Assembly (NCBI GenBank): GCA_036936605.1 | Contig: JAUPFV010000002.1 | Location: 125,224,376-125,288,375, forward strand | Reading direction: 5' to 3' | DNA: 64,000 nt | From: Limnanthes douglasii subsp. nivea | Taxonomy: Eukaryota > Streptophyta > Magnoliopsida > Brassicales > Limnanthaceae | In this document: piece after piece, positions 1-11,492 of the stretch | Position numbering within the stretch: the first letter of the stretch is position 1 | Layout: the number at the start of each line of letters is the position of its first letter | Notes under the pieces: model-generated | Told to the model about the DNA's origin: nothing | The model's input: only the letters and a program-made list of their open reading frames with translations | The model's database searches: none | Position numbers and translations under genes: made by a program

Positions 1-1063
1 AATGAGTTCAAAAATTATAAGTCACATTGTGGCATTAGACATGAGAGGACAACACCAAGTACACCACAACATAATGAAGTTGCATAGAGAATAAATCGAA
101 CTATTGGAGAGAAGGTGAGATGTATGCAAGATATCTCTAAGTTTCTAAAGACATTTTAGGTCGAAGCAGTTCATTTTGTGTACCTGATCGATAGAGCTCC
201 ATTAATAACTCTTAATTTTTATATTCATGAGAGAGTATGGAAAATAAAAGATCCTACATATTCATATATTAAAGTTTTTGGTTACAAAACATACATGCAC
301 GTTCCAAATGAATAGAGATCTGGAGTTGATTTGAAGACTAATCTTTGTGTGTTTGTTGGATATGGTGATGAAGAGTATGTAAATTATGATTTTGAGAATA
401 AAAAAGTAGTGAGAAGTAGAGATGTTTAGATGTGATATTCTTTGAGCACGAAAATAGTGTAGATTGTTTTGGTACAAGGTTCACTTCTGCCTTTGATATA
501 CCTTTTAATACTACTAATGATGTTTATATTTTTACTATTCCTTATGTAAATCACCCAAAAAATGAGAATGTTGAGGTGGTTCTTGATGATGTTAAAAATG
601 TTCCACGCGGTGGTGATTTACAAGATGATTTTAATGAGAACTTATTGGAAGGGGATCTTCATGATGAAGAAGTTCATGAGCAGCGAGGAACCTATCCATC
701 ATTGAGATGATGCACAGGTTCGAAAGTCAACTAGGGAGAGAAAACCGTCAACAAGGTATCTAAGCTCGGAGTTTACTCTAGTCACTAAAGACGGAGAACC
801 AAATATTTATCAAGAAATGTTATCTCATCAGGAGAAAAATCTATGGTTTGATTCTAGGAAGGAAAAAGATGAATTCTTTGAAACAATGAAATGTTGGAGC
901 TAGTCAGACCTTCTAACTGAAAGAAAGTCTTGAAAATAGATGAGTTTTCAAGAACAAGAAATATGGTGAGAAGATTTTCAAACGAAAAGCTAGATTGGTA
1001 GTAAAGTGTTGCAATGAGAAAAATGTATTAATTTTGATGAGATTTGCTCTCTAGTTGTCAAAA
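1..1063 (+). pseudogene. Ty1/copia polyprotein remnant (integrase end to RT start)
   Basis: Read with stops and frame changes, the translation follows a plant TNT1-like copia polyprotein. First comes the integrase C-terminal part with TPSTPQHNEVA and RINRTIGEKV, then the conserved block VFGYKTYMHVPNE and LCVFVGYGDEEY, an acidic linker (432-710), the KSTRERKPSTRYLSSE motif near 720-765, and the start of reverse transcriptase (GEPNIYQEMLSHQEK near 795). Traces of RT continue to about 1,063 (FDEICSLVVKI). In-frame stops occur near 90, 155, 315 and 428. No LTR is visible; the element is cut by the window edge on the left. The family call is confident, the copy is clearly dead. Confidence 0.85.
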
Positions 1064-1845
1064 TTATTGATGGAAAATTGATTTTTGACAGTTTCAACGA
1101 ATTTTACGATAAATCTCATAATTTTGTTCCTTTTCTGCATAAAAATGAAAGCTTTAACAACTATTACGAGAAATATCATAATTTGTTTTCTAATTTTTAT
1201 TTTATTTTAATATGATATCTTTTGATTAGAAACTATAATTTTATATATTCACAAATATATATAGAATTAAATTTTAAACATTCTCAATCATTGAAAAAAT
1301 CTATTTCAATTTGATCTAAAATTTATTGATGCAAAAATAGTTTTTAACAGTTTCAACAACTATTATGATAAAGGTCATAATTCATTTTTAATTAGAAACT
1401 AGACTTATAGGTATTCGTACCATATATGGAATGAAATTTTAAACGTTCTCAATCAGTGCATAATAGTATTTCAATTTTATCTAAAATTTGTTAATGCAAA
1501 ATCGGTCTTTGACAATTTCGGAGACTATTATAAGAAATATGTTATCTTTGTTTATATTTTTTTAATATGTTCTTTTTTTGCATTTGAAACTAAACTCGTA
1601 AATATTTATAAAATCATATATAGAATCAAATTTCAAACATTCTAAATCAGTATAGAATTACGTTTCGATTTGATCTGAAATTTGGTGATGCAAAAAATAT
1701 TTTTGAGAGTTTCGATGACTGTTACAAGAAATATATTTTTCACATAATATTTTTTTTAACATGATATTATTTTATTTAGAAACTAGATCCTTAGATCAGT
1801 TCAACCATATATGGAATTAAATTTTAAATATTCTCAATCATGGTA
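1064..1845. repeat. Diverged tandem repeat, about four units of 170-190 bp
   Basis: A recurring block ends each unit with a close variant of AATTTTAAACATTCTCAATC, seen near 1,264, 1,432, 1,620 and 1,810. Inside the units a second shared block around TTTTTGACAGTTTCAACGAC and a third around AGAAATATCATAAT also recur. Spacing is about 168, 190 and 190 bp. This is satellite-like AT-rich DNA with strong unit divergence; no coding frame is visible. Confidence 0.7.
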
Positions 1846-2300
1846 GAGTTACATTTCACTTTCTCGACGGATTGGAATTTTCCACCATGCAGGGCTTTCC
1901 CTCGGCGGATCGCATATTATGTACCGATTGTGGAGACCTTCAATTTCTTTAGGTTGGTCTTTGCATTTGGACTCCTTCCCCGACGAGGAAGAAAAAATAG
2001 AGTTCCTTCTACGAGCGCCTTCACAACTTGTTGGTTCCTTAAGTCTCATTGACCGAGTATACTATATGTGGCTTGGACCGTAATACCAGAAAGATACTGA
2101 AATATTTAAAAACATATCAAGATACAAAATTTATATGGATATAATCAGAAAAAATAACAAAAAAATAATAATAATGTGAGACATAAATCATATTACTTAC
2201 ATTGTCCATGAAAGTGTGGAAATCCTATAGACTCGGCGGGGGTTAGACCTTCAAAAAATAACATCCTACGCTGTGGGAAAGGTCATACCTGACGGGGGAT
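1846..2300. other. Unassigned segment with GC-richer patches
   Basis: The two overlapping ORFs here (about 66-70 codons, opposite strands) match nothing I recognise. Words such as CTCGGCGGA, CGACGGATTGGAATTTTCC and CTCGGCGGGGG stand out from the AT-rich surroundings and resemble the GC-rich patch at 57,960-58,345. No gene can be supported. Confidence 0.35.
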
Positions 2301-2305
2301 ATGAA

Positions 2306-3013
2306 CACTGCACAAAATCTTGTCATCGTCATCAAAGTTCAGCATGAAGTTCTTGAACAGTTATATATGGTTGTCCGGGTCTCGGCTCCCATCATATTTC
2401 TCTATCTGGAGCTATCAAACCTTTTAGGGAAATGTCCGGAGATTATTTTTGCGGACAAGGGCGATTGACTCCAATTCTTACTGCAACTGAAAACGATATA
2501 TTCATTAGGGGTTGCAAAAATACATGGTTCGGACTGAAAGGCAAAGGGATCTATCAGCAACTGATCAACATGTTTGTGAGTTGACCCCTTACCCTGGTGC
2601 CTCTTGAGCCTTCCATGTTTGTCCCTCTTCCTTGAATGCTTCTTAGTTAACCTCATATTCTTTCTAGATATTCTTTTATCACTACTTGAAGATAATGATT
2701 CTTCAAGTTCTGCTGCATTTGATGAGCTGTTGGAGGACTAAGATGCAAAACTCTCAACAGGCTTGGATCGGTGTGCCTTTTTTTAGCTGAGGTGAGTCTT
2801 CAAAGATTCCTCATTGTCTCCAGGATTGTCAGTGTGGTGAATTACTGACGCTTCAGATTTCTCCTTAATACCTTTTTCTGTTTATTTTATTGATCTCAAC
2901 GCCTCTATTTCAGCCCTTAGCTGGTCTCGCTCCTCGATGGTATACTCCTTGTTTTCCTTTGCACTTTCCACCTCTTGGGGTGGAACATTCTGCTCATTCG
3001 GGCACTGTGGTGC
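2306..3013 (-). pseudogene. gag: Tat-type gag fragment (element I)
   Basis: On the minus strand the translation parallels the gag of element A at 26,440-27,250: EERDQLRAEIEALRS, HHTDNPGDNEES, a serine-rich patch, KKHSRKRDKHGRLKRHQGKG, FATPNEYIVFS, NWSQSPLSAKIISG and the capsid segment ending FKNFMLNFDDDDKILC near 2,310. The reading is broken by stops, including one after RFDSSR at about 2,402. The fragment ends abruptly inside the capsid core. It is preceded on its own strand by a primer site and LTR at 3,014-3,422, so it is the 5' end of a truncated element. Confidence 0.8.
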
Positions 3014-3031
3014 TCCCACCATGGTCGCTAA
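3014..3031 (-). other. Primer-binding-site-like sequence (element I)
   Basis: On the minus strand the bases just inside the LTR read TTAGCGACCATGGTGGG, corresponding to TTGGCGACCACAGTGGG in element A at 26,266-26,282. Position next to the LTR end and conservation between copies support a minus-strand priming site. The tRNA species was not assigned. Confidence 0.55.
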
Positions 3032-3036
3032 TTTGG

Positions 3037-3422
3037 TGTGGTTTGTTTCTGTCTGGGGGTAATCTAGTAAAGTGTTTAAAGATTATTTTGGGTATTTTGT
3101 GGTGTTTTGTGTTTAATGTGAAGAGTAGAGAGATAATTAAGCTGCCTACTAGTAATAAATTCTCATTATACTCATTAATAAAAGTGGTTGGGGTATTTAT
3201 ACTTAATTACCGACCCATGAGCTTATTGGGTCGGTCGTGAAACCGGGTCGAGTTTAAGGACCCATTAGTAATATAGTTTTAAGTTGATTAGCAACTAGCT
3301 TAGTCAATGCTTAATATATTTTTCATGTTCAGAGTTTCGGTGTGGTATTATAGTCTGAATTTCCCTTCGAATTTAATCATGGCACATAGACTCTACAGTG
3401 ACTCAAATATCTGAACTCATCA
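3037..3422 (-). repeat. LTR of truncated Tat element I
   Basis: On the minus strand it starts TGATGAGTTCAG (3,422) and ends AAACCACA (3,037), giving 386 bp with TG...CA ends. It shares a layout with the LTRs at 25,888-26,260 (A), 51,109-51,517 (B) and 60,223-60,577 (E): a GACTAAGCTAGTTGCTAAT-like block, GGGTC words and a TATA box as GTATAAATAC. Only this one LTR of the copy is present. Confidence 0.75.
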
Positions 3423-3459
3423 ACTATAAATCTGTGCAATTCTTGAAGAATGAAAAAAT

Positions 3460-3825
3460 ATATTAGAATCAAATGCAAAGCATGCCCTTATTGGAAAGTT
3501 CTCAAGTGGTAGACCTCATATATTGGAAATTGAGAAATTCTTTAGATCTCTTGGACTCAATGGTAAGATCAACGTGGCTATGTGGGATCATGGGAATTTC
3601 ATGATCGATTTCGACCTCCATGAAGACATAAAGAAACTATAAAGAATGAACATGTGGACTATTGGTCATCACACAATGCGTATTGTTAAATGGACTCATT
3701 CATTTCATCTCAAGAAAGAGTCTTTAATCACCACATATGGGTCTCACTTACAAGTATCTTAGCATATATGTATATTACAGATACCATTAAGGTTATTGCT
3801 AAAGAAATTGGAAACCTTTTACCAA
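3460..3825 (+). pseudogene. LINE ORF1 fragment with DUF4283-like domain
   Basis: The plus-strand translation reads ALIGKFSSGRPHILEIEKFF, RSLGLNGKINVAMWDHG, NFMIDFDLHEDI, MWTIGHHTMRIVKWTHSF and, after a one-base frame change near 3,727, WVSLTSILAYMYITDTIKVI and AKEIGNLL. This is the order of the DUF4283 domain found at the N-terminus of plant L1-type LINE ORF1 proteins and relatives. It lacks a start and everything after the domain. Its right edge is the junction with the minus-strand Tat element G at about 3,825. The gag-like cellular zinc-knuckle relatives of DUF4283 are an alternative source. Confidence 0.6.
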
Positions 3826-4506
3826 GAAAATGATCCTCCTTCCTTTGAATCTTTACCATCATTTCATCAATATAAAAGTTTACATTTCTCCCAATCTGAA
3901 TGGGAAACATTTTGTTTACCAAGCATTGGTAAGTATCCTAACATTCTTCAAACCGAAATGAATTACTTTATAACAATGCAACCCCAATGCAAGTGATAAA
4001 TATAGTATGATTATGGTCATTCAAATCCATTTGTATATGATTTTATCCAGCAAATGCATCCATAAAAGACAACAACTTATTTCTATAAGTGAAATCTATC
4101 AATTAATATATTTAAGGGACATGACTTGTTGAGGTCTGTCAAATTAATACATATTCACCATTTGTCATTTTTTTACAAGCACTAGATTTGTTATCCACAA
4201 TGGGTACTGAGATTCCTGAATATGCTCTACCGTTGTTAGCATGTCTACCTCTTTAACAATAACTTTAGATTTTTCTTAAGAATAAGCCCTTATTACCTGT
4301 ATAACTGGGCCCGCATCGAATCATATAGATAAGTTATGGTAAATGATGATGGTTGGTGCACCAGTTATAGAACTATGCTTTAGTTCCAATCATGACGGGT
4401 TTTTTTTTGCATTTGCAAAACTGTGCACTTCAACTTCTTCAATATGAATAACTGCATTATGAGTCTCTCTTAGATCATTTATCTTGCTTGGATCTGGAAG
4501 TCACTG
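3826..4506 (-). pseudogene. pol: RT fragment of element G
   Basis: After the UAG at 4,509-4,507 the minus frame continues with INDLRETHNAVIHIEEVEVH, matching the pol leader of element B, then VKEVDMLTTVEHIQESQYPL, WITNLVLVKK (near 4,150-4,200) and, after a gap, IGRNVNFYIDEMMVKIQRKE. The RT active site is YIDEM where A and B have YIDDM, so the second catalytic aspartate is replaced. Much of the RT palm is missing between about 4,130 and 3,930. Confidence 0.65.
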
Positions 4507-5010
4507 CTATTTCTTTTTAGCTGGCGCATTTTCTAAAGACTTTGGAGCAAGAGCATTAACACATCATTCCCTAACCATCTTTTGAATGCTCAGAACTATC
4601 TATACTTGGGCTCCAATAGTATTTTTCAAGCACTGGTGAACCGTTGATGCAACACCATACATTTTTTATAGTCTAGATTTTCCAAAGATGGCATTATAAG
4701 GGGTGAGCGATTACATCACTACAAAAAAAACGGTTACCATTTTCTTAAATGGCCATTTGCCAAGAATTACTTCTCTTTCTAACTATCCAATAACATCAGC
4801 AGAGTTTCCCATATACCCCACGATTACTCTGTTTGATCAAATAAAAACATACGGATTTTTCCTTATTTTATAGGTGGACATAAATAAAATATAGTTGAGC
4901 TTCCAATATCAATCAAGACTCAACAGTTTTATGTTCCCTCGATAGATGTCTCGATTACCACAACATCTTCATGTGGCCCAACAATATATATTCCTTTATA
5001 ATTGTGTGGT
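4507..5010 (-). pseudogene. Protease region of element G ending at UAG
   Basis: Minus-strand reading near 4,980-4,870 gives GPHEDVVVIETSIEG and LIDIGSSTIFYLC, the counterpart of GPHEDVVVIGASIGG and LVDTGSSANILF in B. The protease motif is DIGSS rather than DTGSS. Downstream it reads CLKNTIGAQV and ECVNALAPKSLENAPAKKK before UAG CAG UGA at 4,509-4,501. The tail aligns with the gag-pro end in B (43,985). Confidence 0.6.
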
Positions 5011-5129
5011 CAAGCTAACCAAATGCCTTTTCCAGGAACAATTTAAAGGAGTTGTCATTGTATCTCCTCCAAAAATAGTTAATGATTCAAAGAATATGAC
5101 ATAACTTAGATACCATTCCACCATTTTCA

Positions 5130-6300
5130 TATACCACATTCACTCGACCCTGATTCAAATCAGAATCCAACTATTCTAACTCCACATAGAATTTCTCAAT
5201 AATCACCATCAAATTTCTCAAACCATCCCAAGTCGTTGTTTTTTTTGGAGGTAACTGTGTCAGCCAATTCTTCAGCTAACAATCCTTGTCTAAGTGAAGC
5301 TATAGCTACATGTGCGAAGCAGTCTGCCAATCCATATTTGGTATTCATAAGATATTGGATATAATCCTTTAAGGATTCATTGGGATGCTGCAAATAGTGG
5401 ATTATAGTGTTCTTATTTCCTCTAAGCTCTTTGCTTCCCATAAATTATCATTGGAAGGCCATCCAGAACGTGTCAAAGTTCCTGATTGACCCTTGCGGAA
5501 ATATTTTATACCATTTTAGGGCGCTATCCTTGTCTGATAAAATGCCATACACACTAATTTGTTATCATCATCAAAACTTATCATGAAATTCCTAAACTTC
5601 TCAAGATGGTTATCGGGATCTTGGCTCTCATCATATTTTTCTATTTTTAAGATATCGAAATTCCTAAATAGATGTTCGGAGAGGATTTTCAAAGATAAAG
5701 GCGATTGCCTCTAAGTATCTTCGTGAATGAACATTTGATCCTCATTAGAAGTGGTAAAAGTCACATGTTCAGACCAAACAACAAATTGATCACTTAACAA
5801 ACCATACATGCTATGGTTAACTGACCTCTCCATCTTTCCATGATATTATTTGTTTTTATCGTTACCATTTTGGCTCATTTTCTGTCTTGAAGATTCCTGC
5901 TTACTTGTCTTATGGTTTTTATTTGAATTTTTCTTAAATTAAAGCTTGTTTTCTTACGACAATGATCATTGCTCAAAGAAGATGATGAGATTTTTTGCCC
6001 TGTTGTAGAGCCCTCAGTGGACTCTGAAGCGCTAGAATAATGTTTAGTTTGATGCTCTATTTTGGAATCTCTACTGGCTTTAGGGGCTGATCATCTTGAT
6101 ACTGATTCAGGTCATACTTTGGATTATTATCTGGCTCATCACATTTTTGATACTCTGATGGAGTCTTTTCCACCAGCTCCATCTCAGCATGTCTTTGGGC
6201 GCTCAAAGTTTTAATTTATCCTCATAATCGATCTCGATCATCTTGCATGAGTAGTCTTTTTTAAGTCTCACTATTTAAATGAGATATGTGTACATGCTCA
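5130..6300 (-). pseudogene. gag: gag fragment of element G
   Basis: The clearest section is minus 5,441-5,196 with GSKELRGNKNTIIHYLQHPN, ESLKDYIQYLMNTKYGLADC and VAIASLRQGLL, matching capsid in element A (27,210-27,390). Upstream on the same strand, stops interrupt a serine/lysine-rich N-terminal region near 5,850-6,250 and an SPLSLKILSEHL-like block near 5,700. No zinc knuckle is clearly preserved. Confidence 0.65.
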
Positions 6301-6461
6301 TCTTCGACTTGAATCTCTTCATTCTCAAAAGGAGGGCCTGTCTACATTTCATGAACCATGATCCAAAGAACTTCGAAGGAAAATTTTATACGTCAAGTTT
6401 TGGATTTCACTATCTACGTATCTTATTCTACTTTTCCCACTATGGTCTTCAATCGGATAAG

Positions 6462-6839
6462 GATTAAATTGGTTTAGAGGGTATTTTTGGTAAACTGGTG
6501 GATGCGTATTAAATGTAAAATTAAAAGTAGAGAGATAATAGAGTTGTTATCTTTAATGTTTGGAGAGATAAAAGTCCATATGTCCTAAATGTTTATCTTA
6601 AAGGCCTTTATAGGCTAACTTTAGGTTAATGGGCCAAATAGATTGGGTCATGGCTAAGCCCAAAGACTGAAAAATCCCATTCACCATTATTCATTAACAT
6701 ATTTAATAATAAGTACATTTGCGCTGGGATCACTAAGTCAAAAGATAAAAGTGTAGTATTTGTCTTAGGTCAATATTGACCCTCAAATAATATCTGACCC
6801 TCTCAAAACAATCACCCCCAAATATCTCAGACCTCATCA
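6462..6839 (-). repeat. LTR of Tat element G
   Basis: On the minus strand it begins TGATGAGGTCTGAG at 6,839. The inner end is placed near 6,462 just before GATTGAAGACCATAGTGGGA, which corresponds to the primer site of A. The internal order of blocks follows the LTRs of I, A, B and E, but the TATA region is decayed. The inner boundary is uncertain by several bases. Confidence 0.6.
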
Positions 6840-7059
6840 TGCACAATTCTTCAACATAGAAAATCCCCCTAGCTGTAAAATATTATTATTGTGACAACAT
6901 TGAATCAGTTCACCACTTTTCATTCAATGCAGTATCTCATGGGAAGTATGACAGTACTTTGGTAGTCTACTTAAACTAAAATTTGGTAGACACATGAACC
7001 TGCAATACATCATTAAGTGTTGGTATTGGTATGTTCCTAAGGATATTTATATTTAAATT

Positions 7060-7690
7060 ACTATTCTTTCTATCATTTTTTGGACCCTCTGGATATCCTG
7101 AAACAACGTTAAGCACCAGGGAAAAAGGATTTCTGCTATTAATATCGTTCAACACATAAAGAACACAATCCTAAAGCTTGAATGTGCTAATCTTCCCAAG
7201 AGAGAATTTTGGTCATATGACACTGTTATTGCTTATGACCTGGGTTTTTTTAATCATATAAACAAACTTAGAATGCGTATTGCTATCAAGTGAAAACTAC
7301 CCAAATTCATCATACTCAAGCTTAATACTGACGCTTCTTGTTCCTTTACTAGAGAGGCCAGTGATGAGAGACTAACTAGGAATAGTAAGGGTGATATCCT
7401 AGCTACATTTGGTAGGATTTATGGCAAACAGACCCCTCTCATTGCTAAGTGTAGGGATCTTTTTGATGTTCTCACTTTTTGCAATAAAGTAAAAATACTT
7501 AAGCTAGATATTGAGACTGACTATATTATTTTAATAGCAATATTGCAAAAACACAAATCACCTTGGTATTTAACTCCTCTATCAGAGTGTTGCAGAAAAA
7601 TGAATACCTCTCGTATAACTAGAACTCGTATTCTCAGGGAACAAAACTCTGCAGCTGATTGGTTGGCTGGCAAAGTGGACACATAAATGC
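7060..7690 (+). pseudogene. LINE ORF2 3' fragment (RT tail and RNase H)
   Basis: The plus strand reads WTLWISRNNVKHQGKRIS and HIKNTILKLECANL, the post-RT linker of plant L1-like LINEs. After one stop near 7,300 it reads KLPKFIILKLNTDASC, RNSKGDILATFGRIYGKQTP and KILKLDIETDYIILIAILQK. It ends with TRTRILREQNSAADWLAGKV. This is the RVT_3 type RNase H order, with the first Asp (NTDAS), the second (IETD) and the ADWLA helix recognisable. No polyA tail or target duplication was resolved. Confidence 0.7.
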
Positions 7691-8588
7691 AAATTTCAAA
7701 CAAGATCTAAACTATTCACAGATTCTTAATCAATTAAGAGCTATTTCTCTTCTGGATCGTTTAGAAATATGCTTATTAGAGAACTTACTTGAGCTAAGGT
7801 GAACTATACTCTTCTGCTGCATTATGTTATACTATTAAAATTTTCTTCGTTTTAGAGAAAATTTGTCAAGGATAACCATTCATATTCATTTCCCAATATA
7901 ATTCGCTTGTTATATTAATCTTCATTTGAGGTAGTTTTACCTGACAATATAATATTTTACAGGTCTTCCATCTAGCTTCCACAAAATCTCTGTTGTTAGA
8001 GAAAAGAAAACAAGTAGGGAACCGAACTAAAAAAAGTGCAAGAAAATTACAAAAGCATATACAATCCGAAGTAACACAATCCTTTATGCTTCGATAAAAT
8101 CGTATGGGAATTTAGAATCCTACTTACCGAAGAATCAACTCTACCATACCATTAACCCAAATGGCTTGAAGTATGAAGTTAAATTATCGAGAACGATCTC
8201 TTTGTTTATCAACCATCTTGAGTTTATGGCTCTTCATAACCTCGATTCACTCTTTTTTGTTAAAAAAAACATCATTCACTAAAAATTTGAAGGCACGAGG
8301 AAAATTTACGCCATGTTGAAATTTAATTTCAAACCTGTCGCTTCAATTACGAGTTGAATTTTTAAATCTATAAACAATTTGTATTTTATCAAACTGATTC
8401 AAAAGTGGGTTTTAGGGTTTAAAGTTTCAATTTTTACTCTTTAAAATTTAATTTTATAAAATTATTTTTCCACAATAAAATTATTTTTTATATTTATAAT
8501 TTAAAGCATTTAGAATAAGTGATAAAAATTAATCAAATTTTCAAAATAAAAAATCATAACAGAACAAACTCCAAAAAGTTAAAACTCC
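7691..8588. other. Intergenic, no gene seen
   Basis: AT-rich DNA between the LINE remnant and the homeobox promoter. No ORF above 60 codons with a recognisable product, and no repeat or structured element that I can support. Confidence 0.6.
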
Positions 8589-8616
8589 CTCTCATTCTCT
8601 CTCCCTCCCTATAAAT
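8589..8616 (+). promoter_or_regulatory. Putative core promoter of the homeobox gene
   Basis: A pyrimidine stretch (CTCTCATTCTCTCTCCCTCC) is followed directly by TATAAAT at 8,610-8,616. The ATG used for exon 1 is 125 bp downstream, a normal plant 5'UTR distance. A CT-rich Y patch beside a TATA box is a common plant promoter arrangement. No expression evidence is available here. Confidence 0.55.
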
Positions 8617-8740
8617 GATGGTGAATTGGAATCAGAAACCTCATGCAAAAAAACACAAGAGTCTTTTAGAGCATTCATCTTCTTCGTAATTCATAACTTT
8701 AGAGACCAAACGAGAGACCCAACGAGAGAGAAACAAGCCG

Positions 8741-11492
8741 ATGGAAGGTAAAAAACACATTTTCATCTTCACATGGATAAAATATAGAGTTTTCCGTATC
8801 TTCAATTTGTTTACTGTTAATTTCAATTCAGTTCAATTCCTTCTGAATGACCCACAGATCGTGTTCCTTCGAATGAGAAGGTTTATCACGTTGAATTGTT
8901 ATAGTTCTTTGTGAATTTTGTATTACGATATAATCTTTGTGTTTAGGTTGATCTATCTATCTATAATCTATCTTATTGCACAATTTGTATCTGACCCATT
9001 GTAGGATTATTGAAGCAGTTTTCTGGGTCAATTTAGTGTCTGTCGACCGCTTAACATTTCCTTTCATGAACAGTGTTGATTTTCTTATATTAGTTTATGA
9101 GTATGGTCTGATTTCTATATGTTCTGTTTTGTAACTTTAGAGTGTAGTGAAGCGAATGCTGGTGCGGAGAAAGCTTCTGCGCAACATAGTAGGAAAAGAA
9201 CACTTAAGACCCCGGAGCAAGTTTTGGCATTAGAGAAACTCTACAATGGTATAAATCTTCTTCTTCTTCTTCTTCTTATTCGTTTCTCATTCTCCTTGGT
9301 TTATCTTATTTTTCTAAAACCGTTTGTTATTTGAGCAGAGACTCAATATCCGACACAGGCGATGAAGCTAAAGCTTGCCGAGGAAATAGGACTGACTGCA
9401 AAGCAAGTGCATGTATGGTTCTGTCACCGAAGATGTGCCAGAGGGACAAAAGCAACGAAAGAGGCTTCGGTGTGCCAAGATCGTTCAAGTAGTGAAGTTC
9501 AAGACCGTGCAAGCGGATTGAAGCCGGATTCGTATTGTAGTAGTCAGCAGGAAGGGGGCAAAATATCTGACCTGAAAGAAGCCGGAAGTCAACGGTCCTA
9601 TTCTTATACTCTCGACAATAAGATTCAGTCTCCACCTAAGGTGGCTGGTGGCTTAAGTAGTACGCCCACATATAGTAGTAGCTCATCATTGAAAGGCAGA
9701 TTTGTTTCTCACACAGAGAATCTTTATAATCTCAAAACTTTTAAATATCAAAAGGGTATTGAAGCTACCAAGAAAACGGCTCATAAGCCATCAGGATATT
9801 TGAAAGTTAAGATACCCGTTGAAAATCTTGTATTGACCGCGGTTAAGAGACAACTTGGGAGACGTTACCGAGAAGACGGTCGCCTTTGGCTGTTTTATTT
9901 GACTCGATCCCTCCTGGCGCATTTGAATCGCGCAGTAATGATGGCGCATTTGAATAGCGCAGTAATGAACACGTGGGCAATGGTATGTCAAATTAAGTAG
10001 TTCTTTGTCTTGTGGGTTAGCTAGATATTTAACTGCCTTCAAATTCGTTTGCGTTAATGGTATATCTCATTTCCTTTTTGGAGTAGCCTCATAATCTTTA
10101 GAAATTACATCTTGATTCTAGAATGTTGGTCTGTGCCATATTGGTGATATAATAACTTCAGGTGGGAGTTTAAACAAAAACAACCGGACCTTGACGTCCA
10201 CGAAAGTAGATTTTACTTCTTCATGTAGTTTCTGTTTATGAAGAATTAATTTTTGTTCTTCGATAGCATTGATGTAGATCCGAAGTGTTGTTTCTTCTCT
10301 ACTGTTGGCGTGAAGGGCATGCCTGGTAGTTTTATCCCTGGCAGATTATTTTCGAGTTAGCTAAGGATGGTTTGGATTCGCTGATGTCAAATTTTTTACA
10401 TCGTCTTGTTTTGTGTATTAAACTGATTCATTACATGTTTTCACAGAGGCGGTCTTTATCAGCAATTTTGGACAGCCAAACTATGCTCCTGATGTTGGAC
10501 TTGCAAATTATCACGATACCGGACCTGTAAGTGATCTTTCTGTGTTGGAATCATTTATTCAACTTGTGTTTCTCTTAACGAAATAGCTCATGCTTGGCTC
10601 CTTGTAGATTGAATTGCTATCTTAATAGTCCTTTAAGAAATATAGATTGTTGTTTAGATTGTCTTTGTTTATTATTCAACCATCATAGTTTTTTCTATTG
10701 ATGTCCTTTGTAGGGGTATAAAGTATATAATGCCAAGACGATTCCTCACAATCTGCATTTAGAGGATGCAAAAGACAAATCTGGGATTCCCTCTGGTTAT
10801 CAAGACAAGAGAAGTTACTGGCAATTAAAAAAAAGGTCTTCTGTGAAACCTTTCCGGGGTCAGAAGAACTGTATGTTGGATATGTATGAAGATTCTCCTC
10901 GAGAAACCTCTCTAATTGATTCCAAAAGGACTAGGCCTTCTCGTAATAATTATGAGTTTGTTCGAAGGAGTGATTATTTGGCGACATGTTCGAATGGACT
11001 TGGGAACAGCATGTCTCCTGATGCAGTGATAAAGGCGCCCTACACTGGAATGGTACGTCTATCTATATATCTATCTATCTATCACCTTATACTGTCTAGT
11101 TTGTTCATTCCAATTTAAAAGTGTCATTGGAATTCGATAGGATTGAGACCTGATCCAACTAAGAGGCTTGGTTCAGTTTTGAAATATCTGACTCATATTT
11201 GTTTAACTCTCGGTTAAGGCTTCCAAATATCCAACAACCACCAAACTAAAAGCTAAATACTATTTTTACTTTTGATATGATGCATAGTAGTGTATTTAAG
11301 GAACGTTTAACACAAAAATTTATAGAGAAAGTTTTGCATATGCAGGTTAAGATAAATCAGGGAGAAACTAAGCCAGTGAAAGATTGCAGCGACTCAGTGC
11401 GACCATACATGCATCCCAGAGATGAGCAGACTGTAGAATTACCCTCTAGTTTCAGCGAGAATGAAATGACGGAGTCTCCTTCAGTCGACTGA
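8741..11492 (+). pseudogene. Homeobox gene, six exons, reading frame interrupted in exon 3
   Basis: Exons bounded by GT-AG sites: 8,741-8,747, 9,141-9,248, 9,339-9,982, 10,447-10,526, 10,714-11,052, 11,346-11,492. The start MEECSEANAG arises by joining exons 1 and 2. The homeodomain spans exons 2-3 (SRKRTLKTPEQVLALEKLYN; PTQAMKLKLAEEIGLTAKQV; HVWFCHRR). WFCHRR is the helix-3 form of plant RLT/HOMEOBOX-DDT and At4g03250-like proteins, so a nuclear DNA-binding role is likely by family. Exons 4, 5 and 6 keep one frame, but exon 3 is one base short: homeodomain-frame codons leave phase 0 where exon 4 needs phase 1. The break is near 9,881, after REDG; beyond it the other frame reads FDSIPPGAFE, then meets TAG at 9,955-9,957. 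About 440 codons if read through. Pseudogene, damaged allele or assembly error are all possible. Confidence 0.8.
9915..9968 (+). repeat. 27-bp tandem duplication in homeobox exon 3
   Basis: Two adjacent 27-bp copies (9,915-9,941 and 9,942-9,968) begin TGGCGCATTTGAAT and differ at one base, C or A. In the frame used by the downstream exons the second copy's A creates TAG at 9,955. The first copy does not have it. Confidence 0.9.

Larger units (their letters stand above)
3826..6839 (-). mobile_element. Truncated Tat retrotransposon, element G
   Basis: Reading the minus strand from 6,839: LTR, degenerate primer site, gag, protease, a UAG boundary and the first half of RT, cut at about 3,825. 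All parts align in order with elements A and B. It lies between two plus-strand LINE pieces (3,460-3,825 and 7,060-7,690), so it may have entered, or been joined to, LINE-derived DNA. Every coding section carries stops and frameshifts, indicating an old copy. Confidence 0.75.
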
